Shown here: piece after piece, positions 1-8,428 of the stretch
Layout: each line of letters begins with the position of its first letter
Numbering within the stretch: the stretch's first letter is position 1
Origin: Pseudomonas helvetica
GTDB taxonomy: Bacteria; Pseudomonadota; Gammaproteobacteria; Pseudomonadales; Pseudomonadaceae
Reading direction: 5' to 3'
Assembly (NCBI RefSeq): GCF_039908645.1
Contig: NZ_CP150917.1
Location: forward strand, 5,219,501-5,283,500
DNA length: 64,000 nt
Notes under the pieces: generated by a model
The model's database searches: none
Seen by the model: only the letters and a program-made list of their open reading frames with translations
What the model was told of the DNA's origin: nothing
Position numbers and translations under genes: made by a program

Positions 1-521
1 CGGACTCGGGTTTCGTTTCGCAACGGCTGGGCATCACCTACAGCATCGTTTGCGCGTCGCCTGCTTATGTAAAAGCCAACGGCTGCGCGCAGAAGCCCAG
101 CGACCTGTTGAATCACGCCTGCCTGCGCCTGGTCAGCCCGGTGATTCCGCTGGAGAAGTGGCTGTTCGACGGCCCGGAAGGCCAGGAAATGGTCACCATC
201 AACAGCTCACCATTTCTGGTGAACTCCGCCGACGCGATGAAAACCGCGATCATCAGCGGCATGGGCGTCGGTGTGTTGCCGGTCTATGCCGCCATCGAAG
301 GTCTGCGCAATGGCAGCCTGGTGCGGGTCATGCCCAACTACCGCTCGCAGGAGCTGAACCTGTACGCCATCTACCCGTCGCGCCAGTACCTGGATGCGAA
401 GATCAAGACCTGGGTCGAGTACCTGCGCGGCTCGCTGCCGGAGATCCTCGCGGCGCATCAGGCGGAATTGGCGGCGTATGAGCTGAGCGGGAGTCTGGGT
501 GGAGCTCGGTTGGCCAATTGA
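1..521 (+). CDS. LysR-type transcriptional regulator, C-terminal part (partial)
   Basis: The reading frame is already open at base 3 and ends at a TGA at 519-521, so the N-terminal helix-turn-helix lies outside the window. What remains reads as the second half of a LysR substrate-binding domain: a CASPAYVKANG segment, then DLLNHACLRL, then the GMGVGVLPVYAA stretch and the YPSRQYLDAKIKTWVEYLR ending typical of the family. It would bind an unknown effector and control nearby or distant genes. The last 17 codons (from about base 469) are the first copy of an 11-fold tandem array that continues downstream, so the 3' end of this gene has been duplicated many times. Family assignment is firm; the target is unknown. 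Confidence 0.85.
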   Translation, partial: DSGFVSQRLGITYSIVCASPAYVKANGCAQKPSDLLNHACLRLVSPVIPLEKWLFDGPEGQEMVTINSSPFLVNSADAMKTAIISGMGVGVLPVYAAIEGLRNGSLVRVMPNYRSQELNLYAIYPSRQYLDAKIKTWVEYLRGSLPEILAAHQAELAAYELSGSLGGARLAN

Positions 522-3140
522 TCCTAAGGATTGAAGCGATCCAGTGTGGCGAGGGAGCTTGCTCCCGCTCGAGTGCGCAGCGCTCGCAATCGCGTCAATA
601 AGCTAATTCAGGTAAGTCGAGATTGAAAGGCTGACGACTGCTGCGCAGCCGAGCGGGAGCAAGCTCCCTCGCCACAGGGTTTGTGTTCGCCCACAGCCTG
701 CGGCTCTCGCATGGCGGCGTATGAGTTGAGCGGGAGTCTGGGCGGGGCACGGCTGGCCAATTGATCCTAAGGATTGACCCGATCCAGTGTGGCGAGGGAG
801 CTTGCTCCCGCTCGAGTGCGCAGCGCTCGCAATCGCGTCAATGAGCTAATTCAGGTAAGTCGAGATTGAAAGGCTGACGACTGCTGCGCAGCCGAGCGGG
901 AGCAAGCTCCCTCGCCACAGGGTTTGTGTTCGCCCAAAGCCTGCGGCTCTCACATGGCGGCGTATGAGTTGAGCGGGAGTCTGGGTGGGGCTCGGGTGGC
1001 CAATTGATCCTAAGGATTGACCCGATCCAGTGTGGCGAGGGAGCTTGCTCCCGCTCGAGTGCGCAGCGCTCGCAATCGCGTCAATGAGCTAATTCAGGTA
1101 AGTCGAGATTGAAAGGCTGACGACTGCTGCGCAGCCGAGCGGGAGCAAGCTCCCTCGCCACAGATTTTGTGTTCGCCCACTGCCTGTGGCTCTCGCATGG
1201 TGGCATATGAGTTGAGCGGGAGTCTGGGTGGAGCTCGGGTGGCCAATTGATCCTAAGGATTGACCCGATCCAGTGTGGCGAGGGAGCTTGCTCCCGCTCG
1301 AGTGCGCAGCGCTCGCAATCGCGTCAATGAGCTAATTCAGGTAAGTCGAGATTGGAAGGCTGACGACTGCTGCGCAGCCGAGCGGGAGCAAGCTCCCTCG
1401 CCACAGGGTTTGTGTTCGCCCAAAGCCTGCGGCTCTCACATGGCGGCGTATGAGTTGAGCGGGAGTCTGGGTGGGGCTCGGGTGGCCAATTGATCCTAAG
1501 GATTGACCCGATCCAGTGTGGCGAGGGAGCTTGCTCCCGCTCGAGTGCGCAGCGCTCGCAATCGCGTCAATGAGCTAATTCAGGTAAGTCGAGATTGGAA
1601 GGCTGACGACTGCTGCGCAGCCGAGCGGGAGCAAGCTCCCTCGCCACAGGGTTTGTGTTCGCCCAAAGCCTGTGGCTCTCGCATGGTGGCGTATGAGTTG
1701 AGCAGGAGTCTGGGCGGGGCACGGTTGGCCAATTGATCCTAAGGATTGACCCGATCCAGTGTGGCGAGGGAGCTTGCTCCCGCTCGAGTGCGCAGCGCTC
1801 GCAATCGTGTCAATGAGCTAATTCAGGTAAGTCAAGATTGAGAGGCTGACGACTGCTGCGCAGCCGAGCGGGAGCAAGCTCCCTCGCCACAGGGTTTGTG
1901 TTCGCCCACAGCCTGCGGCTCTCGCATGGCGGCGTATGAGTTGAGCGGGGTCTGGGTGGGGCTCGGGTGGCGAATTGATCCTAAGGATTGACCCGATCCA
2001 GTGTGGCGAGGGAGCTTGCTCCCGCTCGAGTGCGCAGCGCTCGCAATCGTGTCAATGAGCTATTTCAGGTAAGTCGAGATTGAAAGGCTGACGACTGCTG
2101 CGCAGCCGAGCGGGAGCAAGCTCCCTCGCCACAGGGTTTGTGTTCGCCCACAGCCTGTGGCTCTCGCATGGCGGCGTATGAGTTGAGCGGGAGTCTGGGC
2201 GGGGCACGGTTGGCCAATTGATCCTAAGGATTGAAGCGATCCAGTGTGGCGAGGGAGCTTGCTCCCGCTCGAGTGCGCAGCGCTCGCAATCGTGTCAATG
2301 AGCTAATTCAGGTAAGTCGAGATTGAAAGGCTGACGACTGCTGCGCAGCCGAGCGGGAGCAAGCTCCCTCGCCACAGGTTTGTGTTCGCCCACAGCCTGT
2401 GGCTCTCGCATGGTGGCGTATGAGTTGAGCCGGAGTCTGGGCGAGGCACGGTTGGCCAATTGATCCTAAGGATTGACCCGATCCAGTGTGCCGAGGGAGC
2501 TTGCTCCCGCTCGAGTGCGCAGCGCTCGCAATCGCGTCAATGAGCTAATTCAGGTAAGTCGAGATTGAAAGGCTGACGACTGCTGCGCAGCCGAGCGGGA
2601 GCAAGCTCCCTCTGCCACAGGGTTTGTGTTCGCCCACAGCCTGTGGCTCTCGCATGGTGGCGTATGAGTTGAGCGGGAGTCTGGGCGGGGCACGGTTGGC
2701 CAATTGATCCTAAGGATTGACCCGATCCAGTGTGCCGAGGGAGCTTGCTCCCGCTCGAGTGCGCAGCGCTCGCAATCGCGTCAATGAGCTAATTCAGGTA
2801 AGTCGAGATTGAAAGGCTGACGACTGCTGCGCAGCCGAGCGGGAGCAAGCTCCCTCGCCACAGGGTTTGTGTTCGCCCAAAGCCTGCGGCTCTCACATGG
2901 CGGCGTATGAGTTGAGCGGGAGTCTGGGTGGGGCTCGGGTGGCCAATTGATCCTAAGGATTGACCCGATCCAGTGTGGCGAGGGAGCTTGCTCCCGCTCG
3001 AGTGCGCAGCGCTCGCAATCGCGTCAATGAGCTAATTCAGGTAAGTCGAGATTGAGAGGCTGACGACTGCTGCGCAGCCGAGCGGGAGCAAGCTCCCTCG
3101 CCACAGGGTTTGTGTTCGCCCACAGCCTGTGGCTCTCGCA
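469..3140. repeat. Tandem array: 11 copies of a ~243-bp unit (LysR gene tail + REPIN)
   Basis: Eleven head-to-tail units begin near 469, 712, 955, 1198, 1441, 1684, 1927, 2169, 2411, 2655 and 2898. The marker CCAATTGATCCTAAGGATT recurs at 514, 757, 1000, 1243, 1486, 1729, 1971 (one mismatch), 2214, 2456, 2700 and 2943, giving periods of 243 except two of 242 and one of 244. Each unit holds the last ~50 bp of the upstream LysR gene including its stop codon, then an inverted pair of REP palindromes (GAGGGAGCTTGCTCCCGCTC and its reverse complement) about 130 bp across, then a short linker ending CTCTCGC. Copies differ by a few substitutions; two tail variants (GGCACGGTTGGCC and GCTCGGGTGGCC) are mixed along the array. 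The array fills the whole gap between the regulator and the next gene. Confidence 0.97.
545..676. repeat. REPIN (first copy inside the array)
   Basis: Two REP palindromes in inverted orientation bound this element: GTGTGGCGAGGGAGCTTGCT at the left and its complement ending CTCCCTCGCCACA at the right, with about 75 bp of spacer. The same REP family occurs outside the array at 44116-44247 and 52325-52457, so this is a genome-wide REPIN that was later captured in a tandem duplication. Confidence 0.85.
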
Positions 3141-3202
3141 AAAACCCGTCAGAGAATGTTAGCGTGCTTGGCATTCTCCTCCGCCTGACGAGCCTTCCTG
3201 CG

Positions 3203-4177
3203 ATGAAAAAGACCGTACTTGCCTTCAGCCGTGTCTCGCCCGAAATGGTCGAATCCTTGCGACACGACTTCGATGTGATCGTGCCCAACCCCAAGCTGGG
3301 TGACATCAATGCCCAGTTCAATGAAGCCCTGCCCCACGCACACGGCTTGATCGGCGTCGGTCGCAAGCTTGGTCGGGCCCAATTGGAGAACGCCAGCAAA
3401 CTCGAAGTGGTGTCCAGTGTCTCGGTCGGCTACGACAACTACGACCTGGCCTACTTCAACGAACGCGGGATCATGCTCACCAACACCCCGGACGTGCTGA
3501 CCGAAAGCACCGCCGACCTGGCCTTTGCCTTGCTGATGAGTAGTGCCCGACGTGTCGCCGAGCTGGACGCCTGGACCAAGGCCGGGCAATGGCAGGCCAC
3601 GGTCGGTGCGCCGCTGTTTGGTTGCGACGTGCATGGCAAGACCCTGGGCATCGTCGGCATGGGCAACATTGGCGCGGCCATTGCCCGACGCGGTCGCCTG
3701 GGCTTCAACATGCCGATTCTGTACAGCGGCAACAGCCGTAAGCCCCAGCTTGAACAGGAGCTCGGCGCGCAGTTTCGCAGCCTTGATCAGTTGCTGGCCG
3801 AAGCCGATTTCGTTTGCCTGGTAGTGCCGCTCAGCGACAAGACCCGGCACCTGATCAGCCATCGCGAACTGGCACTGATGAAGCCGAGCGCGATTCTGGT
3901 GAATATTTCCCGTGGCCCGGTGGTCGATGAACCGGCGCTGATCGAGGCCTTGCAGAACAACCGGATCCGCGGGGCGGGGCTGGATGTCTACGAGAAGGAA
4001 CCGCTGGCCGAGTCGCCGCTGTTCCAGCTGAAGAACGCCGTGACCTTGCCGCACATCGGTTCGGCCACCCACGAAACCCGCGAAGCCATGGCCCACCGCG
4101 CCTTGGCCAACCTGCGCAGCGCGTTGTTGGGCGAGCGGCCGCAGGATCTGGTGAATCCGCAGGTGTGGAAGGGTTGA
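3203..4177 (+). CDS. ghrB: D-isomer-specific 2-hydroxyacid dehydrogenase (glyoxylate/hydroxypyruvate/2-ketogluconate reductase type)
   Basis: A 324-residue NAD(P)H-dependent reductase that converts 2-oxo acids such as glyoxylate, hydroxypyruvate or 2-ketogluconate to the D-2-hydroxy acids in the cytoplasm. The Rossmann motif GMGNIG is at residues 152-157. The catalytic triad of the family can be placed at Arg237 (NISRGPVVDE), Glu266 (DVYEKEP) and His284 (LPHIGSATHETR). I chose the ATG at 3203 (MKKTVLAFSR); the frame is open further upstream into the repeat array, but that part is not family-like. The promoter must lie in the last array unit or in the ~60 bp after it. The exact substrate cannot be read from sequence, so the symbol is by similarity. 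Confidence 0.9.
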   Translation: MKKTVLAFSRVSPEMVESLRHDFDVIVPNPKLGDINAQFNEALPHAHGLIGVGRKLGRAQLENASKLEVVSSVSVGYDNYDLAYFNERGIMLTNTPDVLTESTADLAFALLMSSARRVAELDAWTKAGQWQATVGAPLFGCDVHGKTLGIVGMGNIGAAIARRGRLGFNMPILYSGNSRKPQLEQELGAQFRSLDQLLAEADFVCLVVPLSDKTRHLISHRELALMKPSAILVNISRGPVVDEPALIEALQNNRIRGAGLDVYEKEPLAESPLFQLKNAVTLPHIGSATHETREAMAHRALANLRSALLGERPQDLVNPQVWKG

Positions 4178-4183
4178 TAGAAA

Positions 4184-4212
4184 CAGGGCACGTTCCAGCT
4201 GAACGCGCCCTG
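4184..4212. terminator. Stem-loop between convergent genes, terminator-like
   Basis: CAGGGCACGTTC and GAACGCGCCCTG form an almost perfect 12-bp stem (one A/C mismatch) with a 5-base loop just after the dehydrogenase stop codon. There is no clear T-run on either side. It sits between two convergent genes and could serve both. Confidence 0.5.
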
Positions 4213-4237
4213 CCCCTCGTTACGACAACGCATCATG

Positions 4238-4630
4238 TCATTCGACGACATCAAAGTACTTGAAATTAGACGGTGTCGTGTCATTCACGAAGTACAGTGC
4301 AAATGCCGTTTCGCCAATCAATCGATTGATCATGTCTTCAGGCACCTGCGCCTCGATTTTCTTCTCTTCGTTCAGCGTAAATCGGTCTTCATAATCGACA
4401 ATTCCGGGGGTGGCGCTCCCCAGATAAAAAAGGACTGTATTGCCGGGCTCGAATTCGTCATAACCAAGCCCCACCCAAAGCCCATCCTTCGAAACACACG
4501 CATGACTCAATTTGCCATTAGCCCCCAGCAACTGGATAACTGGCGCCGGCGGCAAAGCCTCGTTTGAGTAATCCTGATTATTTAAAGATTTACGAATATT
4601 CGCGATGATTGCAAGTTGATCTTTATTCAT
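4238..4630 (-). CDS. Hypothetical protein, 130 residues
   Basis: I do not recognise this protein. It starts MNKDQLAIIANIRKSL at an ATG (4630), has no signal peptide or membrane segment, and is acidic and soluble in appearance. A central part (SKDGLWVGLGYDEFEPGNTV) looks like beta-strand-rich sequence. It lies in a relatively AT-rich patch and is transcribed away from the DUF2165 gene, with a perfect palindrome between them. It could be an immunity-type or accessory small protein, but nothing in the sequence proves that. Confidence 0.6.
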   Translation of the reverse strand: MNKDQLAIIANIRKSLNNQDYSNEALPPAPVIQLLGANGKLSHACVSKDGLWVGLGYDEFEPGNTVLFYLGSATPGIVDYEDRFTLNEEKKIEAQVPEDMINRLIGETAFALYFVNDTTPSNFKYFDVVE

Positions 4631-4701
4631 GGTAATTCCACCCTAGGTATGATCGAGACACCTTCCAGAATCCAGACCACGCTAAACAGAACACACCCAG
4701 G

Positions 4702-4729
4702 TGTCTACTGTCACAGTTGACAGTAGACA
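4702..4729. promoter_or_regulatory. Perfect 12-bp inverted repeat (operator-like) between divergent genes
   Basis: TGTCTACTGTCA, a 4-base spacer CAGT, then TGACAGTAGACA form a perfect palindrome of 28 bp. A TTGACA -35-like hexamer (4717-4722) is embedded in the right arm, facing the plus-strand gene. This geometry fits a regulator binding site overlapping divergent promoters better than a terminator, because there is no T-run and neither neighbour ends here. No regulator gene is adjacent. Confidence 0.6.
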
Positions 4730-4878
4730 ACCCTGAAATAACAGTGACCACCCGAGCATTCAAACTACGACAGGACACAACTTGCAATTCAGTCCCCTGC
4801 CCGGCATTTTTTTTGCGTTATAAACTCCTGCCCCGACAGCCTGCATAGTGCAGGCCCCGGATGTGGAGAGTGCGCAAC

Positions 4879-5388
4879 ATGATAAATTTCACGACGGCCT
4901 GCTTAATCAGGCGCAGTAAGTTGCTCCTGGTTTTAATGGCAGGAGGATTTGGCCTGCTTATTGTATTCAGCAATGTGACTGACTACGCCTCAAACTACGA
5001 GTTTGTGGGACATATCCTCAGCATGGACACAACCCGTCCCAACGAAACCCTGCGCTATCGCGCCATCACTTCCCCCATGCTGCACCATAGAATCTACTGG
5101 ATGATCATCACCCTGGAGACAACCTACACCGCCTGTTGTTTATTGGGGGCCTATCAGCTTTACACAAAACTCAATGCGCCGCGCAAAGAGTTCCACGAGG
5201 CAAAGAAATACGGAATTGTCGGTTTGATGATCGGCATTTTCGTGTATTACTTCTGTATACAGGTGATCGCCAATGAATGGTTCGACATGGACACTTCCGC
5301 AGAATGGAATGCCATGGCATGGACCCGAAGCATTATCGGTTACATGATGACCGCACTTATTTATCTGTCACTGAAAACCGACAATTAA
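4879..5388 (+). CDS. DUF2165-like small integral membrane protein
   Basis: A 169-residue inner-membrane protein with about four predicted hydrophobic segments: near the N terminus (LLLVLMAGGFGLLIVFS), around IYWMIITLETTYTACCLLG, around GIVGLMIGIFVYYFCIQVI, and at the C terminus. The phrase NVTDYASNYEFVGHILSMDT is what I recall as characteristic of DUF2165; function is unknown. I chose the ATG at 4879 rather than 4861 because GGAGAG lies 8 bases before it. Its promoter region holds the 28-bp palindrome at 4702-4729. Confidence 0.75.
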   Translation: MINFTTACLIRRSKLLLVLMAGGFGLLIVFSNVTDYASNYEFVGHILSMDTTRPNETLRYRAITSPMLHHRIYWMIITLETTYTACCLLGAYQLYTKLNAPRKEFHEAKKYGIVGLMIGIFVYYFCIQVIANEWFDMDTSAEWNAMAWTRSIIGYMMTALIYLSLKTDN

Positions 5389-5436
5389 CCCACATCGTAC
5401 GGATCACCCCGATAAGGCAAAGTGTAACTTGATCGA

Positions 5437-6339
5437 TCACGCCAACTTGCCACTGCCCACCGTCACTCGCGCCTTGGGTTTGCGAAACACCAACACGTTA
5501 CCCAACATGACCAGTACCAACCCGGCCAAAGCCGGCGTGGTCCATTGATAGCCTTCGGCGAAGGCCGACACGTTCAAAGCCACTACCGGGAACAGCACCG
5601 TGCAATACGCCGCACGTTCAGGGCCCATGCGTCCGACCAGGGTCAGGTACGCGGTGAAACCAATCACCGAGCCCGGAATCACCAGGTACAACAACGAGCC
5701 GATGTAACGAGTATTCCATTCAATGTCGAAGGGAATACCTTTGACCAGGCAGTACATCGACAGCATCGCGGCGCCATAGGCCATGCCCCAGGCGTTGGTG
5801 GTCAGTGGCTTGAGGCCGGCTTTCTGTTGCAGGCTCGAGAGCATGTTGCCGGCCGAGAAGCACAGCGTGCCCAGCAGCGCCAGAGCCAGGCCAAGCAAGG
5901 TTTGCGGGCTGGCGGTATGGCCGACCAGTTCCGGCCAGAACAACAAGCCCAGCCCGATCAACCCCAGCGCGCCGCCCATCAACACATTGCGGGCCACTTT
6001 CTGGCCGAAGAACACCCGCGCATTCAGCGCATTCCACAGCGTGGCAGTGGAGAACACCACGGCGACCAGACCGCTGGGAATCCACTGGCTGGCGGTGAGG
6101 AAGCACATGAAATTGATGCAGAACAAGCACAACCCCTGGGCCAGGCAGATCAGATGACCGCGCCGGTTCATCACTTGCAGGCGTCGGCTGAGCAGTAACA
6201 TCACGAACAGCACCAGCGATGCCAGGCCGAAGCGATAAACGATCGACACCGGAATCGCCACCACCCCCAGTTGCAGTTTCAAGGCGATCCAGGTGGTGCC
6301 CCAGATCAGCACCGTTAGCAGGTATAGCGAGAGGTTCAT
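5437..6339 (-). CDS. EamA/DMT-superfamily transporter
   Basis: A 300-residue protein with ten hydrophobic segments arranged as two EamA halves, the first opening with NLSLYLLTVLIWGTTWIALK. Members export small metabolites such as amino acids across the inner membrane; the substrate cannot be told from sequence. It is divergent from the AraC-type regulator at 6479 with a 139-bp shared upstream region, so that regulator is the likely controller. Confidence 0.85.
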   Translation of the reverse strand: MNLSLYLLTVLIWGTTWIALKLQLGVVAIPVSIVYRFGLASLVLFVMLLLSRRLQVMNRRGHLICLAQGLCLFCINFMCFLTASQWIPSGLVAVVFSTATLWNALNARVFFGQKVARNVLMGGALGLIGLGLLFWPELVGHTASPQTLLGLALALLGTLCFSAGNMLSSLQQKAGLKPLTTNAWGMAYGAAMLSMYCLVKGIPFDIEWNTRYIGSLLYLVIPGSVIGFTAYLTLVGRMGPERAAYCTVLFPVVALNVSAFAEGYQWTTPALAGLVLVMLGNVLVFRKPKARVTVGSGKLA

Positions 6340-6478
6340 GTCGGCAACTCCTGAAGATGGCCTTCAGTCTGTTCTCGAGGCAGGCCGTGCGCTTGCATAA
6401 ACTTGCGCTTTTGTCAGGCGACGGGCTGGCAGCGTCGAGGCGACGGAGTAGGATGCAAGGCGTTGGAGAGAGCCGATC

Positions 6479-7354
6479 ATGCCCGCACTGGAAACCCTGC
6501 AAGTCTTTCAAGCCCTCAACCGCTCGCCGAATGCTCGCCTTGAGCACAGCGCCGAGCTCGGTGACGGCATGGCTGCAGCCCTGTGGAGCAATCATCACGA
6601 CGCCCAGGACTATGAAGCGCCCGGTCATCACACCCTCTCCTGCTACATCGCCGGTGGCACCGGGACCTTTCGCCGCGAGCAGCCCGGCACCAAGGGCGGC
6701 CCGGACAAACTCTGCATCCTGCCTGCCGAGCACCAGTCGGCCTGGGTGATCAACGGTGAAATCCGCCTGGCTCACCTGTACTTCAGTCCCGAGCAATTTG
6801 CCCTCGGCTGCGTCACCCTGCTCGACCGTGAACCGCGTGAACTGCAATTGCAGGAAAGCACCTTTCTCGAAGACCCGGTGCAAGCCCGGCGTTTCCGTCA
6901 GTTGATTGAATTGAACTGGGACGAGCCCGGCGAACGTCTGCTGACCAGCAGCCTCGCACACGAAATGCTCAGCCACACGTTGCTCAGCCAGGTTGGCCTG
7001 CGCCAGGGTTTGCGCCTCAAGGGTGGGCTGGCGGCGCATCAGCGTCGACAGCTGATCGAGTACATCGACCAGCAATTGGCCGAGCCAATCAGCCTCGGTC
7101 AATTGGCCGGCTTGTGCGCCTTGTCGGAGTACCACTTCGCGCGGATGTTTCGCGAAAGCTTCGGCCTGCCGCCGCATCAATACCTGTTGGCCCGCCGCCT
7201 GGCTCACGCCCGGCATTTGCTGCGCAACAGCTCACAGCCGCTCGGTGAGATTGCGCTGGCCTGCGGTTTTGCCAGCGCCAGCCATTTCACCAATCGCTTT
7301 CGCCAGGCCATGAAGGGCACGCCCGGCGAATACCGCCAGGCGTTTTTGCGTTAA
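6479..7354 (+). CDS. AraC-family transcriptional regulator
   Basis: A 291-residue regulator with an N-terminal cupin-like effector domain (HTLSCYIAGGTGTFRRE region) and a C-terminal double helix-turn-helix: LGQLAGLCALSEYHFARMF then EIALACGFASASHFTNRFRQ, ending with the usual KGTPGEYRQ. The ATG at 6479 follows a GGAGAGA ribosome-binding sequence. It is divergent from the EamA exporter and probably controls it; the inducer is unknown. Confidence 0.88.
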   Translation: MPALETLQVFQALNRSPNARLEHSAELGDGMAAALWSNHHDAQDYEAPGHHTLSCYIAGGTGTFRREQPGTKGGPDKLCILPAEHQSAWVINGEIRLAHLYFSPEQFALGCVTLLDREPRELQLQESTFLEDPVQARRFRQLIELNWDEPGERLLTSSLAHEMLSHTLLSQVGLRQGLRLKGGLAAHQRRQLIEYIDQQLAEPISLGQLAGLCALSEYHFARMFRESFGLPPHQYLLARRLAHARHLLRNSSQPLGEIALACGFASASHFTNRFRQAMKGTPGEYRQAFLR

Positions 7355-7375
7355 CACGGCCCCGATGCAATGCTC

Positions 7376-8428
7376 CTACGGAGCCAGGGTGGTGACCGAA
7401 AAGGTGTTGGCGTGAAACAGCGGATCCGGCTTGGGCTCAGCCTTGCTCGGCACAGGCTGGGTGAAGTCCATCGCTGGCAGGTAAACCTTTTTACTGAGTG
7501 GATCGAAGGCCATGTTGTAGGCCATCGGCAAGGTGCTGACGCTGGCCTGCGCCTGGTAATGATCGGCATCGAGTTGCTTGACGATGCTCAGGTTGGCATC
7601 GACTCCGCTGGGGATCAGCAACTGCCGGTTGTCCGCGTCATAGACCAGCGCGTTGACGTCACGGGTGATCGGCAGACGGGCCTTCAACGCACCGCTCAGA
7701 AGATCGGCGACGACCAGTTGCGGCTTTTCGCCCCGGCAGGCAATGAACAAACGTCCGCGCTCGGCATCCTGCGCCAGCGCACTGGGTCGCGCGCAGCCTT
7801 CGAATTGCCAGGTGTCGAGGACTTCAAAACTGCTCGCCGAGAAACGAGCGACCTTGCCCTCATCACGCATCGGCAGGAAGAAACTGCCGTCGCCCTTGAC
7901 CAGCAACGGGTCGATTTTCTTCACGTCCAGTTCATGCGCGGCGCTGATGCGCTCTTGCTTCGGATCGAACACGAACAAGGTCGAACGATCGGCGCGCCGA
8001 CCGCTGACGATGATCACCTGACCCGTGCGCGGTTCATACACCGCGCTGTTGAGGTTGCTCTGGGCCACCGGGATGCGCTTGAGCAGTTTGAGTGTGGACA
8101 ACTCGACCACGCCCAGGCTGCCGTCGGTATTGAGCACAAATACCCGGTTCAATGTCGGCACGAACACCACGCCGTTGGCGCCCGCTGAGTCCTCGATGGT
8201 TTTCAGCAGACGTTGCTGCTCGACATCGAACACGCTCAGGCCGTTTTCCCGGCGGGCCAAAAACAGATAAGGCCGCGTCGGGTCGAGGGCAACAAAGCCC
8301 CAGCTGTCTCCCGAGCCGGGCAAGCTCACCTGTTGCTCGCGATGGTAAACCCGGGCATCCGGTGCCGGCGCGGCAGACGCCGCGCCGCTGAATGCCAGAG
8401 CCAACATGGCAATTATCAAGGTTTTCAT
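7376..8428 (-). CDS. YncE-like periplasmic beta-propeller protein
   Basis: A 350-residue protein with a clear signal peptide (MKTLIIAMLALAFSGAASAA) followed by repeating beta-propeller blades of the type DVEQQRLLKTI, ELSTLKLLKRIPV and DLLSGALKARLPIT. Such proteins fold as seven-bladed propellers and bind DNA or protein partners; the function is unsettled. Its start codon overlaps the stop of the upstream TonB-dependent receptor (TGATG), so the two are translationally coupled. The E. coli relative YncE is encoded next to the TonB receptor YncD, so this pairing recurs between distant bacteria. I infer a role in the same uptake system, such as holding or processing the ligand in the periplasm. 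Confidence 0.8.
   Translation of the reverse strand: MKTLIIAMLALAFSGAASAAPAPDARVYHREQQVSLPGSGDSWGFVALDPTRPYLFLARRENGLSVFDVEQQRLLKTIEDSAGANGVVFVPTLNRVFVLNTDGSLGVVELSTLKLLKRIPVAQSNLNSAVYEPRTGQVIIVSGRRADRSTLFVFDPKQERISAAHELDVKKIDPLLVKGDGSFFLPMRDEGKVARFSASSFEVLDTWQFEGCARPSALAQDAERGRLFIACRGEKPQLVVADLLSGALKARLPITRDVNALVYDADNRQLLIPSGVDANLSIVKQLDADHYQAQASVSTLPMAYNMAFDPLSKKVYLPAMDFTQPVPSKAEPKPDPLFHANTFSVTTLAP

Noticed and set aside
1260..1736. Two open frames of 77 codons reading through the REPIN into the copied LysR tail.
   Set aside because: They arise because two array units lack stops in that phase; the protein is made of palindromic REP sequence with no ribosome site or family.
469..3140. CRISPR-like regular repeats.
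   Set aside because: The unit is 243 bp and almost wholly conserved with no unique spacers, so it is an ordinary tandem duplication, not a CRISPR array. No cas genes are present.
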